The notes beneath the pieces are model-generated. The model did not search any database and was not told the DNA's origin. It worked only from the letters and a program-made list of their open reading frames with translations. Made by a program: the position numbers and the translations under genes. Of a DNA stretch of 64,000 nt, positions 52,020-63,762 are shown piece after piece; the first letter of the stretch is position 1, and each line of letters opens with the position of its first letter. This DNA is from Tridacna crocea. Taxonomy: Eukaryota > Mollusca > Bivalvia > Cardiida > Cardiidae. Location: positions 15,591,427 to 15,655,426 of the forward strand of contig OX031065.1 of NCBI GenBank assembly GCA_943736015.1. Direction: 5' to 3'.

Positions 52020-52406
52020 CCCATATGCTGCAAAGAGCGACTCACTGGTGCATTACAGAAAATGTAGATCAAGATCAGACTGCACAGAATGTGTAATCTC
52101 ATCATGGATCTACATTGTATGATAAAGATCTTCTTTAAATAAATTAAGTCTGGAAGTTGATACTATTGGCTTTAAAGTTTAACCCTTTCCCAAATGACAA
52201 ACTTTTGGACTAGACCAAATTGAAAGCATTTGTAGACGACAATTCAACTCTAGCTGAAAAGATGATTTCTGTCTGTGATATAGCAGAAAACATTGTGGGA
52301 AAAGGAGAAAATGCTGGTTACCAGCATTTTCTCCTTTTCTCACAAAGTTTTCAAAAGGCTACTATTCCAGACCAGTAAAAAACAAAGATTGTTTGGGAAA
52401 GGGTTA
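52020..52406. repeat. Family D repeat, then family A MITE
   Basis: GATCAAGATCAGACTGCACA at about 52070, then a TTAA-bounded copy 52179-52406 with both TIRs of the TTTCCCAAA/TTTGGGAAA form. Confidence 0.8.
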
Positions 52407-52661
52407 AGTTATATAGCAAGATTAGGGATGATCAATTTGACACAGGATCTGAATGTCAATTGCTTAATTTGGCTTTTTTTAGAGGTCCTACTATTGACTG
52501 GAAACTAGACGATATCATTTTTAAGTCCAGCCCTGAAAACGGACTGTAAAAATTGCAAAAGATGCAGTGAAGTAACTTTGAAAGTGCTTCAAGTGCTAAA
52601 TTTTGATGTACAGTGTAATGATGTGGTTAGGTTATCCTTTATGATTTTTTCAAATGAAGTT

Positions 52662-53000
52662 TTCACCCTTTACCAAACAATCCTTGTTTTTTACAACCCA
52701 GAGGAAGAAGCCGTCTAAAAACATTATGGGAAAAGGAGAAAATGTTTGTAACCAGCATTTTCTCCTTTTTCCACAATGTTTTCTACCAAGCTGGAAACAA
52801 ATTTCAATTTTTTAGTTATGTTTAATTTGTCATCTGCAAGCCTAAAATTTTGTGGTTTGGTAAAGAGTTAATTGAAAACATCAAGTGAGAAGGAGAAAAT
52901 GCTGGGCACCAGATTTTTCTTCTTTTCTCACAATATTTCCTACAAGGTATAGGGAAAAATCATGTGAGCAATACTTGTCTGCAAATGTTTTCAGATTTGA
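52662..53000. repeat. Family A MITE and fragment
   Basis: 52662-52871 (hairpin tip TTTGTAACCAGCA, right TTAA at 52868). A weak second copy runs to about 53000. Confidence 0.75.
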
Positions 53001-53457
53001 CATTTCTTAAATGTTTTCATTGTTAAAGGATAAAACCAATACTTCTCTGCTGAAATATTGCTAAATATTTATCTCCTGTGGATGCCAATGTATGTCCCTT
53101 TGTGACATAAATTCAAAATTAAATTGTGCTTTTGCATCAACATTGAAAATTTTTGTGTATTTTTCCATCAATTTTGTGTGACTTATTGTCATGTATCATG
53201 TTAATTTCTCATCAGGTTGATGTCAAATTATACTGTTATTTACTAGTTAAGTCTTGTTTTTGTCTTATTTCTCCATTTTTTGTGGTTGGAAGATTTTTAT
53301 ACTTCTGAATGGTTGTGTTATGTTATGGCCCTAGTTGTCTGTCTGTCCATCCATATGTTAGCTAGTTCTTTGTGCATGCAACTGCTCCCAGAGCTTGCAT
53401 TGGAATAAGTTCAAACTCACCACAATGAATCTGTGTTGTGTAATTGTGAATGTGACC
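53001..53457 (+). other. Intergenic DNA with the left half of a dispersed repeat
   Basis: 53001-53315 shows nothing recognisable. 53320-53457 matches the 50340 repeat (GGCCCTAGTTGTCTGTCTG; GGAATAAGTTCAAACTCACC) up to a MITE junction. Confidence 0.55.
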
Positions 53458-53458
53458 C

Positions 53459-53850
53459 AGCCCTTTCCCAAAAGACAAACTTTTTGAATGGACTAAATTG
53501 AAAGCATTCACAGACGACATTTCAACTCTTGCTGAAAAGATGATTTCTGTCTATGATAGGATAGGAAACATTGTGGGAAAAGGAGAAAATGCTGGTTACC
53601 AGCATTTTCTCCTTTTCCCCCAATGTTTTCCAAAGGCTACTATCTGCAGGCATTCTAGCTATTAACCTTTTACCAAACAATCCCTGGTTTTTCCGAACAT
53701 GAGATAGAAGCCATTCGAAAACATTTTCTCCTTTTCCCTAAATGTTTTCTACCCTGCTGAAATCAAAATTCAATTTTTGAGTTATGTTTGTTGTCTGCAA
53801 GTGCTTTCCATTTGGACCAGTCTGAAATTTGTTGTTTGGTAAAGGGTTAA
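53459..53850. repeat. Two family A MITEs inside the dispersed repeat
   Basis: 53459-53665 (perfect hairpin) and 53662-53850 (one hairpin arm missing) share a TTAA. The host repeat resumes at 53851 with GCCATTTCACTCACAAG. Confidence 0.85.
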
Positions 53851-53944
53851 GCCATTTCACTCACAAGTGTATATGCACCTCTATTCAAACTTCTTGTTTT
53901 AAGATTGGAGAAGTAAAGAAAACTCTTATCAGCAAGGTAGTATT

Positions 53945-54835
53945 TCTAGCTAGTCCATTTTGCTAGCATTTGCAGATGACAAATTCTTTTTAGCTGAAAA
54001 GATGGAGTTTGTCTTAATTTGGTAAAAAACATTGTAGGAAAAGGAGAAAATGCTGATTACCAGCATTTTCACCTTTTTCTACAATGTTTCTAGAGTTTCA
54101 TTTTCAGAGTCTGCAAGTCAGTAAAAACTCAGGATTTCAAGGTAACAAGTTAACTCATTACCACTCGACAAAATTTTAGGCTTGTCCAAATTGAAAGCAT
54201 TTGCAGACGACAAAATAAAAGTGACTGAAAATTTTTAAATTTGTTTTGAGAAGGGTAGAAAATATGGTGGGGAAAGGAGAAAATGCTGGTTATCAGCATT
54301 TTCTCCTTTTCCCACTATGTTTTCTAAAGGCTTCTTTCTCAGGGGTGTCATAAGTAGCGATTGTGTGGTAATGGATTAACGCTTTACCTGACAATCCCAA
54401 TCTGATAATTCTGATGACAACGGCTTTTGAAAATATTTACTTTTCTGACAAAACGCTATACTTTCAAAGTCGAATCCCTTTATTGTAGCCACATTTTTGT
54501 GGTCTACCAACGCTTTTAAATTTGACAAAGCTAACATTTAGCCATCTGGTGAAGGATAGGTGGACACATTATAACCACACAGTCCCACCTGGAACGACTA
54601 TGAGAAAAAGCTTTTTAACCCTTTACCACACACTTACGACTTTTAACAACCCTGTCGAGGAAGCCTATTGAAAACATTGTGGGAAAAGGAGAAAATGCTG
54701 GTAACCAGCATTTTCTCCTTCTCCCACAATGTTTTCTACCCAATCAAAGCAAAATTGCACCATGTCAGCCACTTTGAAATTGTCATCTGCAAATGCTTTC
54801 CATTTGGATAGGTCTAACATTTTGCCGTGTGGTGG
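53945..54835. repeat. Run of four family A copies
   Basis: 53945-54153, 54150-54379 (good), 54376-54560 (degenerate) and 54615-54835 (perfect hairpin, right end truncated at GTGTGGTGGGACG). Three TTAA junctions are shared or adjacent. Confidence 0.8.
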
Positions 54836-55029
54836 GACGAGAAATGTGTTGCTGACATGGATGTCCCCACATTATGCCCCTTACCTTCGAGCTGGTGACA
54901 TGGTTGTTGCATACGACACAGACACATGATTATTCTGTCCATAGTGATCATTTGTGGCAATTTTTCGTAGAATCAGACCATCCACCTGGAAGTTATCTGC
55001 TAAATATAGACAGCACTGTTTACCAAACT

Positions 55030-55096
55030 AACACACATATACATACATACAGATGGATGGACAGACAGACAGATATACATACACATGGACAGATGT
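55030..55096 (+). repeat. Tetranucleotide-rich microsatellite
   Basis: Interrupted ACAT/ACAG/ATGG units, e.g. ATACATACATACAGATGG. Confidence 0.7.
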
Positions 55097-55311
55097 TGAA
55101 CTATATTCCCCCAACCACATTTTATTGGAGGGTCATAAAAAATGAAAATGCTGGTAACTAGCATTTTCTTCTTTTCTCACAATATTTCATACCCTATGGT
55201 ACCATTGACGCTAAGTGCTTTCCATTTGAATAAGGCATAAATTTTATGGTGAAGAGAAGAGATGGTCAGTTGATTATTTTGAAAAATCTGGCAGGGAACG
55301 AAGCAATTTCT

Positions 55312-56005
55312 TTAACCCATTATCACATGGCAAAAGTTTAGCCTTGTCCAATTAAAAGCATTTGCAGATGACAAATTTCATAGTGGCTCAAATGACACAA
55401 TTTTCCTTTGATAGGGTAGAAACTTTGTGGGAAAACGAGACAGTAGGTTGGTGACCTAGTGGTTAACACGTTAGACTATCAATCCGAAGGTCTGGGGGTC
55501 AAATCCCGGTCTGGTAGGATGTTTTTTTAGAGACACTTCATGTCTCCCACCTAACAAGAGGTGAACTGGTTAGAAAACCAGAGGTAGCCTTACATGTATC
55601 AGTGCTATACACTGAGCATGTAAAAGAACCAAGAAAATCTATTCAAAAAAGAGCTATGGTCTGGTATGCGGATTTCCTTGTATACGACTCTTTCTCTCTA
55701 CTCCAATCTGCCCCTGCCAGATATGCGTAAATAATAACATGGCACATGTACATAATTGTCACACAAAAAGTTTGAAGGTGAAGGATGAATATTACATTAC
55801 TAACTCATTAAACCCGTACAAAACAAAACCTTCTCATCCATGAGAAGAATATCCTTCAAAAGAAGGAGTGCCACAGTGCTAGTGTAGGAAAATACCTGAA
55901 ACAACAACAGTGTTGTTTACCAGCATTTTCTCTTTTGCCCACAATGTTTTCAAAAGGCTTCTTCTCACAGTTGCTAAAAGTTGTCGTTATGTGGTAAAGG
56001 GTTAA
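55312..56005. mobile_element. Family A MITE split by a tRNA-derived SINE
   Basis: The MITE's left half is 55312-55440 and its right half about 55913-56005 (TTTACCAGCATTTTC... to GTGGTAAAGGGTTAA). Inserted between is a SINE with an A-box-like TAGTGGTTAACACG and B-box-like GGGGGTCAAATCC (55447-55510); its body runs to about 55745 and the end is unclear. Confidence 0.75.
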
Positions 56006-56009
56006 CATG

Positions 56010-56590
56010 ACTCAAATGATCGGATTTATATTGGTACATTTACTAGAACACAAAATTGGAGCAGTTGAAAATGCTGGTTAGGGGTGTTTTCTCCTTTACC
56101 GTTTTACACCATTTTTGTTGTCATTTTCTTGTGTTGCTTTCATAAATCCCATTCTTCAGGGTTGTTAAAATACAGGACTGGCTACTTAACCCTTTATAAC
56201 ACAAGCCTGAGTTTAAATAAACCCTCCAGAGAGTAAGCTTTATACCTCTTTACCAAATGACAAAATCTAAGACTAGTCCAGATTGAAAGCATTTGCAGAT
56301 GACGGACTAAATGTGAATCAAAAATTGAAACTTGATTTGGTAAGGATAGAAAACATTATGGGAAAAGGAGAAAATGCTGGTTACAAGCATTTCCTCCTTT
56401 CCCCAACAATGTTTTTTAAGTATACACAAAGAGAAAATACTTGTAACCAGCATTTCCTCCACTTCCCACAATGTTTGGTCCTTGATCAAAGGTAAGCTCC
56501 ATAGTTTGATCTGGCTTTGATTTTTGGCCTGCACATACTGCGAATTTTGACAAGTTAAGAATTTTGTTGGTTGATAAGAAGTTATGGGTG
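56010..56590. repeat. Degenerate family A cluster
   Basis: A worn copy up to 56190, a clearer one at 56244-56415, and a third hairpin near 56425-56475 with right end TTGATAAGAAGTTA. Confidence 0.65.
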
Positions 56591-57078
56591 AACCTCATAA
56601 AGAATAAAACAAGAGAAGTGTGACCTTCTCTATTATGCTCTTTAGCTATGATATCTAGGCCTAAATCTCCTGTACAATAGAATGCTTTTGAGATTGAATC
56701 CGCTCATTCTTTTTTCTTTATGATATTAGTGTGAGAGAAAAGGAAACTGCAAACTCTTTTTCTTTTAAATTTCTTTTTTCTTTACTTGTCATATACTGGT
56801 ACATTCACATTACATTTGATACAATACCAAATCCATTAAAGTTACAAACATGTAACAATGTATATATAACTTTATCTATATTTGATCTTTATTATTATTT
56901 TAATGAATATTCTCTTATAATAAACTTTATTTATAGTCTAACAATACCAATATTAAATACAGAAAAACATGGATTTACCCCAAATTAAGAAAATGATAAA
57001 CTTAGTAACTATGTAACATGCTAAATTCCTGTTGCGCAATTTTTTTTTTCAAAGCATTAGCAGACAAAAAAAACATGT
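56591..57078. other. Intergenic, AT-rich, nothing recognised
   Basis: No hairpin, TIR or convincing reading frame; the 85-codon open stretch at 56731-56988 is low-complexity AT-rich and resembles nothing I know. Confidence 0.5.
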
Positions 57079-57311
57079 TGCATAACCCATTACTACACAA
57101 TCCCTACTTTTGACGACCCTGACAGAGAAGCCTTTAGAAAATATTGTGGGAAAAGGAGAAAATGCTGGTAACCAGCATTTTCTCCTTTTCCCACAATATT
57201 TTCTACCCTATCACAGTTGAATTTCATCATTTTAGTTACATTCAATTTGTCGTCTGCAAAACCTTTCAATTTTGACAAGTCTAAAATTTTGTCTTTTGGC
57301 AAAGAGCTAAA
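57079..57311. repeat. Family A MITE
   Basis: AACCCATTACTACACAATCC to TTTGGCAAAGAGCTAA with a perfect hairpin; the end TTAA sites have mutated. Confidence 0.85.
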
Positions 57312-57324
57312 CATTGGATTTGTC

Positions 57325-57770
57325 ATGGAAGGAGTTGAAAACATTGTGTGAAAAGGAGAAAATGCTGGAGACTGGTATTTTCTTTTTTTCAACAATGTTT
57401 TCTACCCTTCCAAAAACAATTTCTCACTGTTTAGTCACACTTGTCATCAGCGAATGCTTTAAATTTGGAGAAGACAAATTTGTTGTCTGTTAAAAGGTAC
57501 AAGACATTATTTCTTCATTAAAACCTGTATTTTGAGTCTCATAGAGATAATACAACCACTGACTACTCAACAAAATTTTAGACATGTCCAGTAAATGACA
57601 AATTTAATGTGATTCATGATTAGATTTCTGTCTTGACCGAGAATGAAACATTGTGGGAAACAGGAGAAAATGCTGGTAAGCAGAATTTTATCTGTCTCTC
57701 ACAATGTTTTCAAAAGCCTACTTTATCAGGGTCAATAAAACTTGGGAAAACTTGGTACAGGGCTAAACTG
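57325..57770. repeat. Two degenerate family A copies
   Basis: Hairpin remnants at about 57340-57395 and 57650-57705. Confidence 0.65.
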
Positions 57771-58011
57771 ATGTCCAAAACATAATTTGAAAGAAGAAAT
57801 TTTAAAAATATAGAGTTGGAATCCAAATTTATGCGATTCAACGCAAACAGGATCAAAAAGCTAGCATAAATGCATATTAACAAATACAAATTTTCAACAC
57901 GTAAAATTGCGCTCGCTCACAGAGGAAATATACTATCAATATGTATGTACATGACGATACCAAGATCCATTTATAAATATATATATCAGCCATGCTCTGT
58001 GAAAAGGGGGT

Positions 58012-58242
58012 TTAACTCTTTACAACACGATAAAATTTCAGACTGGTTCAAATTGAAAGCATTTGCAGACAACAAAATAAAGGTAAATGAAAAATTAAAA
58101 TTTACTTTTGGAAGGTTAGAAAACACTGTGGGGAAAAAGGAGAAAATGCTGGTTACCAGCATTTTCTCCTTTTTCCGCAGTGTTTTCAAAAGGCTTCTTT
58201 CTCAGGGTCGTAAAAAGTCGGGATTGTATGGTAAAGAGTTAA
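58012..58242. repeat. Family A MITE, well preserved
   Basis: TTAACTCTTTACAACACGAT to GTATGGTAAAGAGTTAA, 231 bp; hairpin arms end in CACTGTGG...CCGCAGTG, with one base pair changed. Confidence 0.9.
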
Positions 58243-58525
58243 TGCATCTGCCAAAACTCTCCACCCATGTCGATACATTTTACTTTTGGTAATTATTCTA
58301 TATGTCTAGGAACTATTCTACCTCATTGTTCAGTTGGTAGTTACGCAAAATTGATTTTATGTGTCAATAGTAACCTTATTTGATGGGCTCCTTAGTACAA
58401 TGCATTTGGGAGAAACCTTATACCCCCCTTTTGTTGGAACATGACTCCCATATATTTCTATCAACACAGCAGTTGGCATACATAGATGAATACCAAATTT
58501 TACCACAATTATACACAGTAATTCC

Positions 58526-58751
58526 GAGTAACTTTTTACCAAATGACGAAATTTTAAAATGGTCCAAATTGAAAGCACTTGCAGACAACGAAATAAACAC
58601 AAAAATTGAAATTTGTTTCCAGTGTGGTAGAAAACATTGTGGAAAAAGGAGAAAATGCTGATTACCAGCATTTTCTCCTTTTCCCACGATGTTTTCTAAA
58701 GGCCTCTATCTCAGGGTCGTAAAAACCATGGATTGTTTGGTAAGGGGTTAA
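58526..58751. repeat. Family A MITE
   Basis: Right end TTTGGTAAGGGGTTAA; hairpin tip TGCTGATTACCAGCA. Confidence 0.85.
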
Positions 58752-58917
58752 ATGGTTTATTATGATTGGATAATAACGGTCACATGGTATGCTGCAGCAA
58801 GATATTTCTCACATTTGGTCAGTCTTTGATCCACATGAAAGCTTTTTTGTATCACTATTAACTGTTAAGAATGAGGAGTCTTATCTTGGCTCAACACTAT
58901 CTGCTACCTTGTTTTAT

Positions 58918-59192
58918 ATCCTGACAACTGACAAAATTTTAGACTGGTCCAAATTGAAAGCATTTGCAGATGACAAAATAAACATGTAACCAGCATTTTA
59001 TCCTTTTCCCACAATGTTGCAGACAACAAAATAAACTAGTATCCAGCATTTTCTCCTTTTCCAATGATGTTTTCTACCCTGCTGGAAACAAATTTCAAGT
59101 TTTGAGTTATGTTTGCTTTGTCGTCTGCAAGTGTTTATATTTATAATTTATTTTGGAGCAATCTAAAATTTTGTTGTTTGGTAAGGAGTTAA
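58918..59192. repeat. Rearranged family A copies
   Basis: Left arm of one copy joined to two successive right hairpin arms (CCAGCATTTTATCC, CCAGCATTTTCTCC), then right end GGTAAGGAGTTAA. Confidence 0.75.
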
Positions 59193-59279
59193 AGATTTGT
59201 AGATTTAACTGTTTCACTACAGAATAAATAAGTTACGGTTTCTCAATGCCTATTTGTAAACACAATACACCTGCAAGGT

Positions 59280-59415
59280 CAACAGACATTAGGATCATAA
59301 TCTAGATGAAAGCACTGTACAGTGTTGATCAGTGATCAGGCTGCACATTCTGTGTAGTCTGATCTTGATTTACACTTTCAACGAAAGCTTCTGGTCTCAT
59401 CTATGGTATGGAGAG
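59280..59415 (-). repeat. Family D repeat, inverted
   Basis: GATCAGGCTGCACATTCTGT then GTAGTCTGATCTTGATTTAC. Confidence 0.65.
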
Positions 59416-59671
59416 AGTTAAAGCATATAAAGGGTGTAAATATGATATAAAAAATAGCACTAAAACTGTAACTTAAAGCAGTTATTTGGCATCTGTTACA
59501 CTGTATCAGCAGCACCTTGTTCTACTCTTTCATTAGACAGCAAAATTTTAGACTGGTCTAAACTGAAAACACATGCAGATATTGCAAATTGCATTTGATC
59601 TAAATAATAGGAATTGCCTTAACCTTTTACCACACAAATTATCAAGTTGTCCAAGTTGAAAGCATATGTAG

Positions 59672-60055
59672 TTAATTCTTTATGAAAGGAAAATAAATTA
59701 CACTGGTCCAAATTGAAAGCAGTTGCAGACGACAAATTAAACATAACTCTAAAGTTGAAATTTGTTTTCAACAGGGTAGCAAACATTGTGGGAAAAGGAG
59801 AAAATGCTGGTTACCAGCATTTTCTCCTTTTCCCACAGTGTTTAAAAAGGTTTCTATCTCATGGTGGTAAAAACTAAGAATTGTTTGGTAAAGAGTTAAC
59901 ACAAGAAAATGTGAATCAAATGGTAGAGTTCATTTCTAATAAGGTAAAGAGTATTGTGAAAAAAGGCGAAGGTAGTGGTGAAGAGCATTTTCTCCTTTTC
60001 AGATGTTTTTTCTAGAGGTCATTTAAACACAGAATTATTTAGTAAAGGATTATAA
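59672..60055. repeat. Family A MITE and degenerate neighbour
   Basis: 59672-59899 is TTAA-bounded with a perfect hairpin; 59899-60055 is a worn copy. Confidence 0.8.
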
Positions 60056-60186
60056 CTTAAAAATATACATGTAGTTGAAAGTGGAGAAATTACTGGCTAC
60101 CTGTATTGTCCCCTTTTCCCACAATGATTTTAAAAGCATAATTACAGCCTTGGGATTGTCAACATGTGGGACTGTTTACTTAAGCT

Positions 60187-60637
60187 TTAACCCTTTACCA
60201 AACAATCCCTGGTTTTTACGTCCCTGAGATTGAAGCCTTTAGAAAACATTGTGGGAAAAGGAGAAAATGCTGGTAACCAGGAGAAACCAGCATTTTCTCC
60301 TTTTCCCACAATGTTTTCTACCCTGTTGGAAACAAATTTCAATTTTTGAGTTACATTTATTTTGTCATCTGCAAGTGCTTTCAATTTGGACCAGTCTAAA
60401 ACTATGCCGTTTGGGAAAGGGTTAACTCTTTACCATACAATCCTGACTTTTAACACCCCGGATTCGTAGCCTTTTGAAAACATTGTGGGAAAAGGAGAAA
60501 ATGCTGATAACCAGCATTTTCTCCTTTTCCCACAATATTTTCTACCCTTCTCAAAACAATTTTCAATTTTTGAGCCACATTTACTTTGCTTTCGATTTGG
60601 ACAAACCTAAAAAATTTTGTCGTTTGGTAATGAGAAA
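60187..60637. repeat. Two family A MITEs sharing a TTAA beside the VAT1L-like gene
   Basis: 60187-60425 has a hairpin tip extended by a small duplication (GGTAACCAGGAGAAACCAGC). 60422-60637 starts at the same TTAA. Confidence 0.85.
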
Positions 60638-60778
60638 TGAAATAAACTACAGGTTCACCATGAAGGTCATAAGCTTCATACCAACAACAACAAAAACAAG
60701 GATTGTACAGAAGGATTTCTAGAGGAAAAGGGAGATAATTCAAGTTAGGTGGCCTCTAAGAAGGGAGATTATTCCATT

Positions 60779-60862
60779 TCACTGTTGGTCTCCATTGACA
60801 ACTGGAGAATCTTTATTTTCTTCTTGTGAAGACGGGGAGTTACTCTCTGCTTGTGGAGGTGT
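60779..60862 (-). CDS. VAT1L: VAT1L-like last coding exon
   Basis: 27 codons plus TGA: TPPQAESNSPSSQEENKDSP and VVNGDQQ. A low-complexity acidic tail; assigned by phase and its acceptor (CTATTTTCAG). Confidence 0.75.
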   Translation of the reverse strand, partial: TPPQAESNSPSSQEENKDSPVVNGDQQ

Positions 60863-63386
60863 CTGAAAATAGAAAAGTGTTGAGTCTTAACAATACCATG
60901 AAATTTTAAATTTGTCCAAATTGAAAGCACTTGCAGACAAAAAATTAAAAATGGATCAAATAACGAAATTTGTCATACAGAGGGTAGAAATATTGTTTTA
61001 CCCTTTACCGTACGTCAAAATTTAAGAACTATCCAAATTGAAAGCATTTGCAGATAACAGTTTCAGTGTAGCTAATAGAAAATGATTTTTCCTTAATAGG
61101 GTAGAAAACATTTTCCCACATTGTTTTCAAACGCCTTTCGAATCAGGGGCATTAAAAGTCATACTGTGTGGTTTAAACATATTTATTTTACATTGATTGA
61201 GAAACAAGTTCTTTCAACTTAAACTAATCTCTCTTGATTCTGCTTCCTGGGAACTACACCAGTACTCACGCCGAACGTGTGGGCCAGTGAAAAATCCTGA
61301 AGTTGACACCCGCTCCAGGGTATTGAACTCAGGACCTTATGGCTTCCAGGCCGACGCACTACCTCACAAAAATGGACACCACTAAAGTAGAAATCATTGT
61401 AGAAACAGCAAAACAAAATGTTTTACCATTGGACAAAATTTAAGACCGGTCTAAACAAAAGTTTTTCCAAGATGACAAAATAAATGTGGTTGAACAAATA
61501 GAACTCATCTATGACATGTTAGAACAAATTGAAAGAAAGGAGAAAATGTTAGTTTTCAGCGTTTTCTCCTTTTCCCACAATTGTGTCCAAAAGCCTCATC
61601 TCTCAAAGCAGTAAAAACTTGGAACTGTTTGGTAAAGGGTTAAATATTGATCTCTGCAAAAGATTTATTTACTGATAGATTTTCTTATCCTTTTCCCACA
61701 ATGTTTTCAAAATCCTTTCATTCCAGACAATTGCTAACACAAGGGATTGTTCAGTACTGGGCTAACTCTTTATAAACCAATAAAATTTTAAGACTTATCC
61801 TAATCCAAAGCATATGCAGACAAATAAACAAGACTAAAGTAATGGTACTTGTCGTTGACTGAATAGAAAACATTTTGGGATAGAGAGAAAATGCTGGTTA
61901 CTAGTATTTTCTCTTTCTCAAACTATAATCTTTCACTCATTATTGAATGACAAAATTTTCGACATGTACAAATTGAAAGCATTTGTTAACTAAAAATTAC
62001 AGGTGGCTCAAATAATGCAACTAGTCCTTAATAGGATAGAAAACATTGTGGGAAAAGGAGAAAATGCTGGTTACCAGCATTTTCTCCTATACCCACAATG
62101 TTCTCAAAAGGCTTCTTCCACAAAGTCGTCAAAAGTCAGGATTGTGTGATAAAGGGTTATGATAAGACAAGTTCTAATAGAGCTTACCTTGGGGGTCGGT
62201 TCTTTAGTTGGATCCAAAATCATTTTACCGATATTCTTCCTATCATGCATTTTTTGCATTGCATCTGCTACCTGTGTTTGAAAAAAAGAAAATTACAATT
62301 TATATCAAAAATCATTTGCATAGAATCTTAAACCATTTCCAAATAACAAGTTCTAGACTTGAAAGCATCATTCTGCTGAGGTCAAATTCTAGACTAACAA
62401 ACTCAGGGTTTGATCTCTAGCCTTACCAAAGTTTTTCTGAGGAATGATTACAGTCACAGCAACTGGCTTTATTCCTCTTACACTGCTGAACACTGTTTGG
62501 AGAATATTAAGGCTAGAAAGCAGATATTTGCTGGGAAAGTCTGCAGTGGAACTACCGGTAAAAGAACCTCTAGAAAAGCATAGATTTGTGCACTGGGCAT
62601 TTTGATACAAGTAAAACAGAAGTAAAGTTGACATCTATAAACAAAAGGGTCATGATGGCCCTGTGTTGCTCCACTGGCTAATAAGTAAAACTACTACATG
62701 ACAAACTTTACAATATTTAGCAAATTGATTTTGAACACGAGACCCCTGAAACGGGACTAAAAATGTTAGCCTTAAGTCTTACGGTCAGTAACAAGAGGGT
62801 TTCTAAAGTTTTCACTATATAAGCGGATGTAAAACTATGACCCTGACCTGGGATCAAATTCAACCTATGGTTATAATTTGGGAACACTTGGTAAAGGCCC
62901 ACTAGATAAAGCTACATGCAAAATTTGGTAGCCATAGGCTTTCTGACTAAGAACAGAGATTTCTACAGTTTTCACCACATATGTCCATGTAAAACTGGAT
63001 AGAAGTCAATAAGCAAGCAAATCTGTATGTGTTTATTAAAAGAATTCTCGTAACTTGTAATACAAATACTGCAACAGCATACAACATTCCCAGGTTGACA
63101 TATTAAATATTGTTCATATGATGGGACTTGTCTTTTACAGAGATCTAAAGCCAAGGCTAATTCAGTATACGGTTCACGGTTGCTTACTTACGTCTTCGAA
63201 AGCATAGGTAGAATCCACAACTGGTTTGATTTTTCCCTCACGGTAGAGCTTGAACAGTTTATTCATGACATCACGAATATACTCATGCTGGTTCTGCTGG
63301 AAGGCTAGCGTTCTCAGCTGGAACCCGGCCAGAGTCCTGTTTTCATCAAATAACTTGATTGGGCTCACTTTGTCTACCTGCCACCA
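60779..63386 (-). CDS. VAT1L: VAT1/VAT1L-like oxidoreductase, 3' part only (three exons)
   Basis: Exons 63192-63386, 62188-62271 and 60779-60862, all phase 0, give the last 119 residues. Family knowledge: VAT1 and VAT1L are zinc-less quinone-oxidoreductase-like members of the MDR superfamily linked to membranes and vesicles. Seen: WWQVDKVSPIKLFDENRTLA, GFQLRTLAF, LYREGKIKPVVDSTYAFED, then DAMQKMHDRKNIGKMILD and a PTKEPTPK tail. The TPTP-like end and the acidic, Ser-rich extension resemble VAT1L more than VAT1. The Rossmann fold lies beyond the right edge. The orthologue choice within the family is uncertain. Confidence 0.88.
60870..61165. repeat. Degenerate family A copies in the VAT1L-like intron
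   Basis: Two worn left ends (AAATTGAAAGCACTTGCAGA; AAATTGAAAGCATTTGCAGA), hairpins lost. Confidence 0.65.
61190..61385 (-). repeat. SINE-like repeat
   Basis: Same family as 45470-45680. On the minus strand GAGTTCAATACCC resembles a B box. Confidence 0.6.
61420..62158. repeat. Three family A copies in the VAT1L-like intron
   Basis: 61420-61643 (hairpin intact), about 61760-61920 (worn) and 61935-62158 (hairpin tip TGCTGGTTACCAGCA). The last ends 29 bp from the penultimate exon. Confidence 0.75.
62188..62271 (-). CDS. VAT1L: VAT1L-like penultimate exon
   Basis: 28 codons, VADAMQKMHDRKNIGKMILD then PTKEPTPK; this is the conserved last strand of the MDR fold. Donor CCCAAG/GTAAGC. Confidence 0.93.
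62640..63000 (-). repeat. Inverted, truncated copy of the 24.6 kb element
   Basis: Begins AGGGTCATGATGGCCCTGTG then CTCCACTGGCTAATAAGT, the complement of the right end at 25800-25840, followed by parts of two units. Confidence 0.75.
63192..63386 (-). CDS. VAT1L: VAT1L-like internal exon
   Basis: 65 codons from WWQVDKVSP to YAFED. Acceptor CATTTGTAG, donor GAAGAC/GTAAGT. Confidence 0.92.
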
Positions 63387-63497
63387 CTACAAATGAATAC
63401 ATGTAGAAGGTCATTGACAGGATAGATAAAACTAGGGGGAAGAAAAGGAAATGCTGGGCACCAGTATTTTTTCCCTTTTTCCAGAGGGTTTCTTCAT

Positions 63498-63726
63498 TTA
63501 ACCCATTACCACTCAATCCCTACTTTTGACGCCCCTGAGAAAGAAGCCTTTAGAAAACATTGTGGGAAAAGGAGAAAATGCTGGTAACCAGCATTTTCTC
63601 CTTTTCCCACAATGTTTTCTAACCTTCACAAAACAAATTTTAAATTTTCAGTCACTTTTATTTTGTCGTCTGCAAATGCTTTCGATTTGGACAAGCCTAA
63701 AATATTGTCGTTTGGTAATGAGTTAA
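63498..63726. repeat. Family A MITE, well preserved
   Basis: TTAACCCATTACCACTCAAT to TTTGGTAATGAGTTAA, 229 bp, perfect hairpin; lies just inside the intron upstream of exon 63192-63386. Confidence 0.9.
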
Positions 63727-63762
63727 GTTGCTACAATGAAAGATTTCTTTTTTGTAGAAAGG

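Noticed and set aside
55447..55520. Functional tRNA gene
   Set aside because: tRNA-like head of an inserted SINE; it interrupts a MITE and the stem pairing is weak.
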